From contig CM076267.1 of assembly GCA_038380795.1 (NCBI GenBank), forward strand, positions 34,658,232 to 34,722,231: DNA of 64,000 nucleotides, in the 5' to 3' direction. Under the pieces are notes generated by a model. That model worked only from the letters and a program-made list of their open reading frames with translations, did not search any database and had not been told where the DNA came from. Positions within the stretch are counted from its first letter, which is position 1; every line of letters begins with the position of its first letter. The position numbers were made by a program, and so were the translations under genes. The DNA is from Pyrocephalus nanus (lineage: Eukaryota; Chordata; Aves; Passeriformes; Tyrannidae). Below, piece after piece: positions 9,866-21,144 of the stretch.

Positions 9866-11418
9866 TGCTGAAGATTTCTGAGCCAGGTATAAATCACCTG
9901 CTGAAGCAATACTGGCCTTCTGCTGACATGGGAGCTGCCTTTGGAATCTGGTTAGTAATGATGGAGGGCATGGCCTGAGCACAGCTCTCTGGCACAGAAA
10001 TTCAGCTGTGCCTTTGGGTGTTCAGGTTCAGTTTGAAACGACTTTTAAGACGTGCCAGGTAGGAACTGTTTAGAGGAATGAAATAAAGAAATCACAGCGA
10101 TGCTCTTGATCTCCTTCAGGCAACAGAACATCTTGACTTGCATCTCTTAGGGAAAACTGGAAAGTTTAAGAACTAAATTTTCAAATGAATAGTTTGACTT
10201 TTTCTTTTGGCATGGATACTAATATATGCATTCCATGCATGCCAAGCGTTCTGCGTGTCAAAATATCACCGGTAATCTTGGGAAAGAGCAGGCCTTTTCA
10301 GAGAAGGACTCCAGGGAGTCAGCTGTCGTTTGAAAGTTCTCTGTTTTTCAGCGTTGCTGGATGTGATATGGAAGGTCAGTGATGGCAGAGGCAATGGATG
10401 CCTGGACCACAGGGCTCAGACTCCTGGAAGAAGCACCACCATCCGTTCTGTGACCTGTGACTGGCAATGTTCCTGACCCCAGGGAAGATCTGAAGGGAGT
10501 TTCGTAAAGCAGATGGGTTTGGCATTGCTTCTGCTCTGACATGACCCAATTGCACGGTCAAGGCTGACTCCTGGTGAATGGCAAACAGCTGTTGAATGGT
10601 ATTTGATGCTGTTTAGTATTTGCTGAATTTGTTGTTTAGTGTTTCTATTGGTACTGGAGGTACAAAGTGTTGTGTGTGAGGAACATTTCCTGATGTGTTG
10701 TGCAAGGACAGCAGAGAAGTCAAGGAAAGTTCATTCTCCTCTTAAAATCTCAGTTTGTGCAATGTCCTTTTGAAATCCAGGCAGGTTTTGCTGACCTACT
10801 GAGCGTAATCTCAATATCTACTCTGTCATTAAAGCACTGATTTATTCTTTTTTCTGTATGGAATATTACACTGTTCCATGAAAACTGCCATCACTTCTGG
10901 AGAAGACTATATCTAGTCTTCTGCATCTTTATCAGTGGGCATTAATGGCATAAAATGACTTGAGTGTAAAACAAACAGGAATGCTTGAAACAAATATCTG
11001 CTTTCACAGACTGTTCCTAGAGCTGGGATACCGAGAGCCTGCATTTATTGGTGTGACTGAGCAGACATTTTTTACCTGTTTTTGGAGGCAAATGGGCAAT
11101 AGAGTTATATTTCTGCCAGAATGTAGGTTATTAATTTATGGAAAGTAAAGGCTGAGTGAGAACTGGAAAAAAAACACTTTTTTAATGGCTGTAATTCAGT
11201 CATCTAAAAATAATACTTCCAGGTTCTTTCCATAGCCTATTGCCTGTGTGTTTTCTTTTTAGTTCTTTCTTGAACGAGCTAGTAATTTTTTCTGTGTTTG
11301 ATATAGCTACATTTTCACTATAATTCTGTACATGAAAAAGTAGTTAGAAACATCTGCTCCAAGTTTATTTTTTATTTAACTAACAATTACATTCCTTTTT
11401 TTCCCTCTTTTTTTGCAG
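9866..11418. other. No gene seen
   Basis: Unique DNA. A weak acceptor-like gttctctgtttttcag at 10,335-10,350 precedes an open stretch ending at about 10,478. No good donor or protein match supports it. Otherwise nothing recognisable. Confidence 0.45.
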
Positions 11419-11463
11419 TGCACATAGCAACTTGAGTTGACCTCATTTATCCTATTCAAAAAC
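11419..11463 (+). other. Candidate 45-nt non-coding exon (UTR or lncRNA)
   Basis: A very strong acceptor (about 30 nt of almost pure pyrimidine ending ttttttgcag at 11,418) and an ideal donor (AAC|GTAAGTAC at 11,464) bracket 45 nt. All three frames of the segment contain a stop codon, so it cannot be an internal coding exon. It could be a 5'-UTR or lncRNA exon, or a decoy site pair. No promoter close by is evident. Confidence 0.3.
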
Positions 11464-12860
11464 GTAAGTACTTTAATTACACCACTGCCTCTCTCCTCAG
11501 ATAATTTCAAGATGATGGAATTTCAATTTGTGTAGTCTCTCCTTGTATTGTACACATTTTTAATCTGAAGTTCCAGCTTATTACCATCTGTGGCACTTCA
11601 CAGTGCTACAGGATACTATTTAGACAGCCAGGTTGTGAGGACAGAACTCAGCAGACAGATTTCAATTTCCTTACCCTTAGAAACAGGGCTCCAGGTACCA
11701 GGGAGAGCTATTCCCCCTCATTCTTTAACTCCTTTATAATTGGTACTTCATCTTTATTTCAGACACCAGTAGAGCAGATGAGGAGAGTAATTGTAAACTC
11801 TTTTCATGCAGGGCTTGTCTTTTCTCCTTGATGTCACCACTTTGTATCATACACCTGTTCATGGTCAGAATTGGACAATGTGCAAGACAACAATTTTCCA
11901 CTGAAATACAGTAAAATTCTTGGCTTGGTGGAGAGTGGATCTGTAGGCACCCTTGATAAGCTGTTTCTTGCAATCTAATTTTACTCTTTAATCTTTGAGA
12001 GCAGCCTGCTTTGTTGCACATCAGTCAGAATATTTCGTGTGCAAATGACCTTTTTGCTTAAACAAGGAAAATGGATTTGTATCTATTTGCTTCAGATTGA
12101 ACTGATTTATTTTTTGGTTCAGTTTTTGAACTGGCCTGGTGGTATTGAGGACAAAATATTAAGCAGTGCAGTAAAAAAGGTTACCCTGAAGCTCCAATTC
12201 ATGCCTAATAGGTACGGATTGGTATCAGATCCTGACTGGACACTTTCCTAGTGATTTTCTGAGCCATTAATTCTATGTGCTGTGGGCATATATGGGTTTC
12301 CCAATGTGTGAGAGTCAGTCTTGGTTCCTTGTCCTGTGTTTTTAGGTGCACAATGAAATTAGAGATCTAACAAAAGAGCAGGAGAATGTGTTTTTGAATA
12401 TCAGAAAATACAGTCTCAGTAGCAAGTCCTTATGGCACTATTTATTTATACATGGTTAGGGTCTGCAGCCTCTATCTGTTATGTGGTGATTGCCTGTAGG
12501 GGAAAAAAATATGTATTTATCCATAATGAAGTAGTGCACAGTTCGTGCAAGCAGATATGCTGGAAATTAAACCAGGAAAGAAAGTATTTCTTGATGCTGT
12601 TCTCAGCGGTGTGCTGGGAATATATAGGGTTTCCTAAATTATACCTGTGCATCTCCAGTGGGTACATTATTAGATATTTCCTGTAAAACCTCCCTGGCTA
12701 TGCAAAAACCCCGGACAGGTCATTACAAATGCAGTGCCAGGGAACTTTTGTGTGATAAAGCAGCACAGTTTTATGTTGCATTATTTTCAGTTTCTTTTCT
12801 GTATAAATATATAGAAAGCATTGTTTTCTTTAATATCACTTCTTTTTTTTTTTTTTTCAG
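11464..12860. other. No gene seen
   Basis: AT-rich unique DNA. Small open frames without motif support on both strands. No repeat family recognised. Confidence 0.45.
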
Positions 12861-12873
12861 CTTCCTCTTTCAG

Positions 12874-12906
12874 ATGAACAACAAAGCCAGTAACCAAGAT
12901 AAATAA
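12874..12906 (+). other. Possible 3'-terminal mini-ORF behind tandem splice acceptors
   Basis: Two acceptor AGs lie 13 bp apart: a long T tract ending ttttcag at 12,860, and cttcctctttcag at 12,873. Directly after the second comes ATG-AAC-AAC-AAA-GCC-AGT-AAC-CAA-GAT-AAA-TAA, ten codons, with an overlapping polyadenylation hexamer AATAAA at 12,902-12,907. The arrangement resembles a short last exon, but the product is too small to identify and the T tract makes acceptor-like sites common here. Confidence 0.15.
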
Positions 12907-12907
12907 A

Positions 12908-13631
12908 AATTCTCTTTTCTTGTGAGCACTAATTAGTTACTGTACAATACCATCAGCAGATCTTGGGAGGAGGAAAGTAGACGACACATTTTCCTGAAGA
13001 ATATTTATTTCTCAGATTGACTGTTTTTCATTTAAGACAAGTAAGTTTCAAAAAATGTTTAATTTCTATTCTTTTGCCCTGTATTGATTTAAAAAAAGAA
13101 AGCTTTGTTACAAAACAAATGCAAATGTCTGGAGGGAAAAAAGTACCTTAATATGCTGCCAAATGGCTAAAATGCATTATCAAGTGATAAATGCAGAGAT
13201 TTTTTTATCTTTCCCTCACCCCCATCCCCTCATCACAATTAACTACAGCAAAGGAAGTTTTGTGATGTGAACAAACATCACTGAAAGCTGAGTGCAGGTA
13301 AACTCTTTTTTTCCTAAACAATTTCTGTCCTGCTTTCATTGTTTTTTTTCCATTTTAATATAGAATTAGAATAAAACAGTTACAAAAACACACATGATTG
13401 CCTATAGCTCTCTAGTTCCCTCTCAGAACACACCACAGGACATCAGAAGGACAAAATGAAATATTTTTAGATGTGGTATTTCTGTATCCTACTAGAATAC
13501 AATGAAAATATGATTTCTGGTGAAGATTATTCATAGTTTATGTGTGAGTGTGCTCATGTGCATATTATCCCTTTCACCAATATGATGGAAAAAAACAGAA
13601 CAATTAATTTAGTAAAACTTTTTTTTTTTTA
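12908..13631. other. No gene seen
   Basis: AT-rich unique DNA with short A and T runs, ending in a T run at about 13,620-13,630 directly before a CR1 tail. Confidence 0.45.
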
Positions 13632-13712
13632 CATAGAATCATAGAGAGGTTTGGGTTGAATGGGATCCTACAGATCATCTGCTTCTAACCCCACTGCCAT
13701 AAATAGGGAAAT
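13632..13712 (-). mobile_element. CR1 LINE 3' end, very short
   Basis: Begins catagaatcatagagaggtt and continues tttgggttgaatgggatcc, cagatcatctgcttctaacc and ccactgccat. This is the standard 3' end of a reverse-oriented avian CR1, truncated after about 80 bp. It is directly preceded by a T run at about 13,620-13,630. Confidence 0.88.
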
Positions 13713-14040
13713 GTTCTTTATATTAATAGTGGCAGTCAAAAATTATTCACTTAACCACAGACAGGCCTAACATTAAGTGGTAAGCCAAAGAATTTATCAT
13801 AGATCTGTGAGGAACTACGAAAAAGCAGACACTAAACCTGGAAGTCTGAGGAAATGTTTGCTTTTGCACTTTTGCTACACACAATAATCCCAGCGTCTTT
13901 CAATGGCTGTTCAGCCATTTCCTTCATCAGCAACAGTGCTATGTTCTGTATGTTTGGAATTTTCCAAAATACCTTGAAGTTTAACATTTATGGAGAGAAT
14001 AAGCTGAAAAGTTTTGTCCCCCTCTTGTCTTCCAGCACAG

Positions 14041-14151
14041 GATGAAGAAGAAAGTGGAAAACAGGAAGAAAAACATGGAATAAATCCAGCTTTCACAGGC
14101 ATACAATATCAGTCACCAGAAGCTATCAGAAGTCCTTACTTATGTATGAAA
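14041..14151 (+). other. Candidate 37-codon coding exon, unrecognised
   Basis: A strong pyrimidine tract ends in two possible acceptors, cttccag at 14,035 and cacag at 14,040. A good donor, AAA|gtaagata, starts at 14,152. From 14,041 the 111 nt are exactly 37 open codons, phase 0 at both ends. The protein starts with an acidic/lysine run (D-E-E-E-S-G-K-Q-E-E-K), continues N-P-A-F-T-G-I-Q-Y-Q-S-P-E-A-I, and ends S-P-Y-L-C-M-K. That composition suits a cytoplasmic tail or linker. Two phase-compatible continuations exist: an acceptor at 14,274 that would add four codons (ILTA) and a stop, or the open segment at 15,671. I cannot name the protein. It is one of the two most exon-like segments in the window. 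Confidence 0.3.
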
Positions 14152-15670
14152 GTAAGATAAGGATTTGTTCTGTTTCTCCTGTAATGCTTTAAGTTTGCAC
14201 AAGTGGGAAGAAGGGTTTTTAATCCTGAAACACAAGATTTGTATCAAGAGTTCCGTGTAACTATTTCCTTTCAGATCCTGACTGCCTGAAGCTCTCACAA
14301 GTCTACATGAAAAACTCCAGGTGGGATAATCCAGATTTAGTTAACGTTCTGTAAAACTGATAGCAGTCTGAACTCCATTCTTTCTTTGCAGAGCACAGCT
14401 GTGCTGCTGGTTGTTCCTGATTCGGGTGCTTTGTTAATATACAGAAGCTCTTACAAATATCTCCTCTCTGCTGCCAGAGCTGGGTGCACTGGCCGTGTCT
14501 GGGATTTGCAGGAGCCTTTCCCACACACCAGGGTGTGTTCAGCCCCCTCCTGCAGTTGGACTATCCCTGCCCGAGGAAATGTTTCATCCTGCAGGTGCTG
14601 AGAGCTCTGCCTGACCCTGTCAGTGTTCCACACACACACACACACAGACCATCACCATAACAGCATCAGTGATCTGCTGGACATTTCCCAACAATCCTTC
14701 TCTTCCCTTGGCTTTGTGTCCTCTGAGGGTGTCTCTGCTGTCTGGATGGGCTGTTGGGCAATGAGATGATGCTGGTTCATCACGTCTGTGATGAGAGTGA
14801 CCGGCTCTGATCTTTCCAAAGGATGGCCATCCTTAATTCCAGCTGAGTCTGTGGGTGCTGCAGAGCATCAGACCCCACTTGAGCTCAGGAGATAAAGCAA
14901 AGAGATGTCTATTTGTGCCTTTCACGTCATGAGTTTTTGCATGGATTCTGTGACTCAGCTCAGTGCAGACTTTCCTTCCTTTTTTCTTTTTTTGTCACCT
15001 TAAAAACAGCCTTTTTAGAAAAGCAGACCTTTTCTTTAGGAAACAACCATTCCATGGATGTTTTTGCACAGCGTTCACTGGAGCAGATATGAAAATGTTC
15101 ATAAGCTCAGTGAAAAGCTACTTTAAAATCAGTCCTGGTTCACAGATGCTGTAAACATCTATTTTCATCTGTTAAAAAACATGGTTGCTTTTACTAAAAG
15201 CAGTGTCTGGGATGATTTTGTTTTGATTGTTCAACACTGTTGGTGTTGAAAATAGGTGTGTCAGCATTTGAAAGATGGTCCTCAGGCACTGAGATTTTTT
15301 TTTAATAGCAAGCAAAATTCTCATTAAAGGGCAATTTTAAAAAGCAATAACATTCATTTTTTGGGCTGTTAAGCATATAGAGTGTTTATATTTCCAGCAA
15401 AGAATGAATTAATGGAAAATAAATTTCTGTCATGCACTAGTGCCGCAGCATTGCAGCATAATGTATGTGAGGCTGATTGCAAGTCAGCCCTTCAACAGGA
15501 TTATACATGATCAAAGCTTCTGGAGTGAGAACTATGTAACTTAAATGATTGAAAACAATTTTAATGTTTGTCTTCTCTCTTCTTCTTTCAAATCAAAGCT
15601 TGTTTCTTGTTAATGATGTGTTAAACTAAAAACCCCACAGCTCTCAGTCTCTCTGTCTCCCTAATTACAG
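14152..15670. other. No firm gene; (CA)n at 14,629-14,647
   Basis: Contains acceptor-like sites at 14,274 (ctatttcctttcag) and 14,391 (ttctttctttgcag). The second is followed by a 70-codon open stretch without recognisable features. A short (CA)n microsatellite lies at 14,629-14,647. AATAAA occurs near 15,417. If the 14,041 exon is real, this stretch would be an intron or 3' UTR. Confidence 0.4.
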
Positions 15671-15841
15671 GCAGACGTGTTTGGTGTCACATCCCTCCAA
15701 CACACAGACAGCTCAGGTTCTTTGCCTTGGGTGCCTGTTGCTGGTAGGACTGACTGCATTAGCCTGAAAGTGTCTGCCTCTTCTGATGTCCAAGTATCAG
15801 GTCTGTGCCGGATCCCAGCAAGGCAAGACGCTGTTCTTTGA
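15671..15841 (+). other. Candidate coding exon or C-terminal exon, unrecognised
   Basis: A strong acceptor (ctctctgtctccctaattacag, ending 15,670) is followed in phase 0 by 56 open codons and a stop at 15,839-15,841. The start reads A-D-V-F-G-V-T-S-L-Q-H-T-D-S-S-G-S-L-P-W. Internal donors could cut it earlier, for example GTCCAA|gtatca at 15,794. The phase is compatible with splicing from the candidate exon at 14,041-14,151. The frame contains no methionine. Protein family not recognised. A minus-strand frame over the same DNA is also open, which weakens the argument. Confidence 0.22.
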
Positions 15842-16479
15842 GGGAAAGTCCCAGCAGAGAGGACAGGGCTTCCCACACCCTACAGGAGGCTGTGTGTCCA
15901 CCAAGGAGGGCTGAACTCATTCACAGGGACCCGACTTTCCACGCTCATCTTCCTCAATCCCTGACTTTTCTGAGAGTGATAATTCACTCTGGAGGGCCTA
16001 GTGCCTGAAGCAGTTATCCATCACTATCAGCACAACTGAAACCGTCAAACAGCTCTCACAGGACTCTTGTCAGATCTTAGTTTAGTGATTTTTAAGTCAC
16101 TAAAATATCTTGTGAATTTTTAGGTCCATTGGCACAATGCCATAGGCTAACAAAAATCTATACTTTTGAAAAAAACCACTATTGATAATGAGATAATTCT
16201 GAACCTCTTATTTATTATTTATCACTATCCAGAAATGACTCAGGCAATCAGGAGCAGATTGACTTTCAAACAGAACTCATGAGAACAATCTCTGTCTTGG
16301 TAGGACTTGGTAGGACACTGTAGCAATGTTCAGTATCTAGTAACTAGGAAAGCCTGGTACACCATGGGGGTTAAAGCTCTAAACAAGCCCAGTGGGCTTC
16401 ACAGGGCTCAGAATATGGTCATTTTTGTGACTACTTTCATAATCACACTGATTAATTTTTTTCAGCAAACCGAAACTGC

Positions 16480-17680
16480 CGGCAAAGCAGAAATTTCAGC
16501 TCTTCTGTGCGGTCCTTGTCTCAGCCTGTTATCACAGAGGGGCTTTCAGACCGTACAGGTGCCACGACGAGCTCTCCCTGCCTGGCAGACCTGCCCTTGC
16601 ACGGGACCACTGGTGGGAGAAGGGTCACTGCCCTGCTGTGCCCTGCCCACAGAGCCTGCCCACGGGGCATGAGCTGGTGCCAGTGCTCTGCCTTTCTTCA
16701 ATGTCACTGATTTTGCACATACGCTTCCGAGCAGTTGGCAGATGTGGCCGAGGCGAGACGCAGAGTCAAGCTCGGCAGGAAAGCTGCTTGCGAGCGGTAT
16801 TAATAGAAAAAACACACGCAGGAGCAATTTGAGTAACTTCGCTTCCTTGAGGAGACAAAAGTGAGGCCAAGAAAAAATCTGAAAGTAAAATAAATGGTAT
16901 TGTTAGAGATGTGGAAAAATAGCAGCGCCCTCCTTCCTGCCTGCCCCCTCCAATGTCATCCACTGTTTTGATGGAGACAAATAGAAAGCATTTTTTTCTG
17001 GAATATCCATTGTTTGATTTTTCTGCCTTTTTTTTTTTTTATATATAATTTCCTCATAAGAAAATTAATTTTTGTTACTGACCCCCCAAGGCTTCCTATA
17101 AAGAAATCTATGCTATACCCAAAATTTTAAAGAAGAAAAGGACTATTCTCTTTTAGCAGTTATGACTTATCTCAAAAATCTATCATCACCAGAATAGGGA
17201 GACGAGTTCTCCAAACTGACATTTCAAATGAGCTGGCTGATGTCGAATAACACACAATTTGCACAGCACCTGACTCATCCATTTTCCCAGCTTGTAGAGC
17301 TCTTTCCTTGGAAATCATTATGGAAAATGTCGGAGTAGCGACTTCTGGCATTGATATGTTGCAAAATATCTCCACAGCACATTGAAACTCTGAGAAGCTT
17401 CCAGCCGATTGCTCGGCGTGTTAGACACAGTAGACTTTGTCGTATTCTCCTGTTTTTGCAGTGAGAATGCCCTCGAGGCAACTTACAACATCTGCTGTGA
17501 ACACATGAAATCCTTCCCTCTCTGCAGCCAGCTTGCCACTGGGTTTGATGGAGCCAAAATCTCAGGCTCGTTTGGCGGAGCCAGGCACAGCTTGGACAGA
17601 AAACAGCGTGAAAATCAGCGAGTCAACCAACTTCCAGCACAGGAGAAAGGAGAGAATCAAACACAGAAATTAATGCTGCA
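16480..17680. promoter_or_regulatory. CpG-retaining block, possible conserved regulatory element
   Basis: Two sub-blocks, 16,480-16,870 and 17,170-17,680, carry about 17 and 14 CpGs in an otherwise CpG-poor neighbourhood. A perfect AP-1 site TGACTCA lies at 17,271-17,277. Two acceptor-like sites precede open stretches. One is ttaatttttttcag at 16,465, followed by 68 open codons. The other is ctcctgtttttgcag at 17,461, followed by an open frame to about 17,700 that ends in the A16 tract at 17,684-17,699. Neither encodes anything I recognise. Retained CpGs suggest unmethylated or constrained DNA, hence a regulatory element or an unannotated exon cluster; both are inference. Confidence 0.3.
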
Positions 17681-17699
17681 ATTAAAAAAAAAAAAAAAA

Positions 17700-20094
17700 G
17701 GCATATAATTTTTTGTTGCCTTTGTTGCAGCAGCACTGCAGAACTTCCAGCTAATCAAGCCATAACTCCCAAGCCTCTCCTTTTGGATGCTCTTGTGCTC
17801 CAGCACCCTTTACCTTCCCTCTGGCCAGACTGGCCAACAGTGTTCTTAGCTATAAAAACTAGGACAGGGAAAATCACTTGGTATCTTCTTAGACATTCAC
17901 TGGCAAGGAAACTGGAAGAGTCTTGAATGGTTACAGATCTTTATGGCAAGAAAGGAGGTTGCAACAGTCACACTACAAGCACTGTAGGGAAAAAACAGCA
18001 CTGAAAATCCCTTATGGATGTTCCATCGAGACACAGTCACAATTATTTTAGGAGGGAAAACATCACACACTAAATACATGTATTATTTGGGTCTTTTTCT
18101 GCTTTGGACAGATTGTGACAATCTTACATAAACACTGGCACTAAGTATTAGGGCAGTCTGATGTTTGACCCAGATCTGATTATTTTGCAGCACACACAAC
18201 TGCGCTTCCAGTGGAAGATTCCCCCTTGACAAGTTTCTAAACAGGGTAAATAAAGCCATCTGTTGTGGAAGCAGGATTTTTAAATTATATGCCCTGTTAA
18301 CCACTGTTTTGCACACTGAGCTATTCATGTCTAAAGAAACAACCTTATGCCTTTCTAAAAGGAGTTCTGCTCTCCTGATTTACACATTTTATGGGCTAGA
18401 TATCAAATGTCTAAAATAACTTTTATTCTGCTTACGTTTACTTCTGTGGGACTGATTTCAATCTTCTCCCTTTCCACTGACCCCTTGTGTTTTTTTCTGC
18501 TTCCTGCTTTCTCTTGATCTCTATTACAAATTTAATTGCAATAAATACCTTAGGAAAAGTTTGGTCAATGAAAGTAATATTAGAAAATATAGGTATGTTA
18601 TACATTTTATATCTAGCAAAGTCATTAAAATATCTCATAGGAAAGAGATCTCATCAGCCTCTAGTCCAATGCAAGCATCTTCTCTGCAGAGCCACGTAAA
18701 GGAAGTAAGGGAGAATTTCCATGATAGGAATGTTTTTTCCCAGACCTTCCAAAAAATGTTTAAGAGAAACAATTATCCCCCATGAAAAACCGCATTTGAA
18801 GACTCCATTTGTTTATCTAAATTGTTGTTCAGTCAGCAAATAATTAAATTGCTATTTCCAGGACTGTTTTTGCACTCTCCTCAGTCACGAAGAGAACTAG
18901 TTCTGGCTACAGAAGTGGAGAGTGAACAGAAATTTGTGCTGCAAATTAGCACATGGAAGGAACACTGTGTGCTGTCTCAACAACCACTTCATCACTTCGG
19001 GGGTCCATATGGGTTTCTTTAATAGGGTTTAATATTTGTCCTCTTTTTATTCTTATGGGAACAGATACAACAGACTAGGCACTGATGTCTCCTTAAGGAA
19101 ATTGGGGCACCATCTGTATTCGTGCCAGCTAAGAGGCTGCTCAGCTGGCTCCCTTTTTACCTAAGCCTTAGAAAAGTTCAAATATATACATATATATAAA
19201 TATATATAAAGTTCAACTTTTAAATTCTCTTGCACAAGTAGATATATATTTCTTTATTTCTGCAATGGTGTCTTGTCCTGTTAGTCTACTGCAAGGCTTC
19301 GTGGTCCTTGGTGATTTTGGGATTACGAACTCCCCCAGGGATGGGATTTGCAAACATGAGGTTAAATCTACAGAACAGTAGTGTGGGTAACACTTACGTA
19401 CATTAATATACATAATTTAATATAGCTAACATAGATACATTTAAATAATAGATGTATTTTGCTGATGTAGCAGGCAGGACTGGATCTTGCACTGCAAACT
19501 AATTTTTGGCAGTTTCTTATGACTGAAGCATTTGCTTTGATTTTTTTAGTAAAGCACAGGGTTCTGTGTTTACCCTGATACCTCTGTGCTAGACGTGTCA
19601 AACACTCTAATTGGACAGCCTAATTTATGTGGGTTTTTTAATAGTCACAATTGTCATAACACACATCTTCCAGCACTGCTTTGAAGGGAAAGATATGAAC
19701 ACTTCACAGTTAAGTGGAGCTTGTTTGAATGGTCAATTGCCCTTATTGTAAAGGATTTGTGCTGTCTGCACTTACTGTATTTAAATCTTCACTTTATTTT
19801 ATATCTATTAATGGAAGCACAATTTTATGTAGAAAATTAGAAACTGGAAAATCTACCAGAAATAACGAAGAAATGGACTGGAAGAGACCTGAGGTGAAAT
19901 TCAGATATTTCTGAACCTCAGAAATGGCAAACCCCAACACTTTTCATTTGAACCAAGTTCAAACATTTCTAATTTTCTTTACTAAGTGAACTAAAAAGGC
20001 ACAAATAGGTATCTTTAGAGTGGATTATTTTCTGACTTCCATTTTAACTTGATCCATGATTTCAGGGTGAAATGCACATTTTTTATTACAGTCC
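17700..20094. other. No gene seen; AT-rich with a TA-rich run
   Basis: Unique AT-rich DNA. A TA-rich run (tatatacatatatataaatatatataaa) lies at about 19,183-19,211. No repeat family or exon recognised. Confidence 0.5.
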
Positions 20095-20134
20095 AAAAAT
20101 TTTGTTTCAAAAATTTGTTTCAAAAATCTGTTTC
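20095..20134. repeat. Three-copy 13-14-bp tandem repeat
   Basis: Units aaaaattttgtttc (20,095-20,108), aaaaatttgtttc (20,109-20,121) and aaaaatctgtttc (20,122-20,134) follow one another without gaps. Confidence 0.9.
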
Positions 20135-21033
20135 AAGTTGATAATTTTGGAAAGGGGAGATTAAAAACCTCAATATCTGGACAGAAAATAGAACCAAAGG
20201 TCCTGATTTAATTAGCTATAAGAAGTGGTTAATTATTTGCCATCTTAACTTTTTATTCCATCTCATATTCTTTTTCTCTGTAACTTTGCTTTCTTTTTTT
20301 TTTTTTTTTTTTTTTTTTTGCTAAAGGCTCAATCCTGCTGCTTTTAAAATAGTAAATTACCCCTAAGATCAAATGAGATCCTGAGGGAAGTATTTAAAAA
20401 GAAGAGAAATTAGGATGTTTATCCTTCTTGCCATTTGGCAACCAGCTAAAATATCTAATTTAGAAGAATATTTCCTCTCAGTTTAGCATATGACTAATAG
20501 GGAAAGGACATTGCAGTAGGCAATCCACAATGTTAAACAAAGTTCTTGCTATGAAGAGTCTTTTCCTCTGGACACCATAAATAAGGTAAGAATTTAAATT
20601 TAGGTGGTATTAAGAGGCCCTGAAGAGTATATAATGAGCAAATAATATCAGCTGATACCAACCAGTACAGCAATATGACATATGGACATTTAATCAGGAC
20701 TCCTGATTTATCAGAATTTATTATGCTGGGTCTTGACAAATAAATTAGTCCTAAGCAGATATGATTGAACTCAACCATTTTTAGGCATTTAGTATTATAT
20801 ATAAAAAAAAAATGCACTAAAATCTAGATAGTGAATGTCTGATAGCTGATTACCATGGTCTTAGTTTTATTTTATTTTTACATAATTTTTATACCAGGTT
20901 TTATTAGCCAGTTCCATGTGCTAATGGCACAGAAGCAATACTGGTGCACAGCACAGCTGGCAGGAGAACGGGGGCATCTCCATCATCTTGGGCATGAAGA
21001 ATTCCACCCTCCACTGTCATGAAACATCTTCAC
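20135..21033. other. No gene seen; T26 tract at 20,294-20,319
   Basis: AT-rich unique DNA with a T26 homopolymer at 20,294-20,319. No retroposon body is recognised next to the tract. Confidence 0.5.
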
Positions 21034-21144
21034 CTGCTTCCTGCCAGGCTGTGCCCATTTCAAAGGAATAATTTGATCTAATGCATTTTTCATCATCAAA
21101 AGCAGTTTTCTCTGGCAGCAGCAAATCCTTTCTTAGAACATCTT
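21034..21144 (-). other. Candidate 111-nt coding exon on minus, unrecognised
   Basis: On the minus strand a long pyrimidine tract, ttgttttctctctctgatct followed by attttactgcag, ends just before 21,144. The following 111 nt are open in one frame, read from the third base: D-V-L-R-K-D-L-L-L-P-E-K-T-A-F-D-D-E-K-C, then I-R-S-N-Y-S-F-E-M-G-T-A-W-Q-E-A. A donor, GCAG|gtgaag, follows at 21,033. Without that donor the frame runs five more codons (GEDVS) to a stop at 21,017-21,019, so a terminal exon is also possible. The composition is protein-like and the acceptor is excellent, but I do not recognise the family and no partner exon is clear. Confidence 0.28.

Noticed and set aside
10351..10480. Open segment after gttctctgtttttcag as an exon
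   Set aside because: The nearest donor is weak and breaks the open frame. Several frames are open and no protein match is seen.
19856..19900. Possible CR1 3' end (gactggaagagacctgagg)
   Set aside because: Only one CR1-like word is present and neither the tail nor the following block matches.
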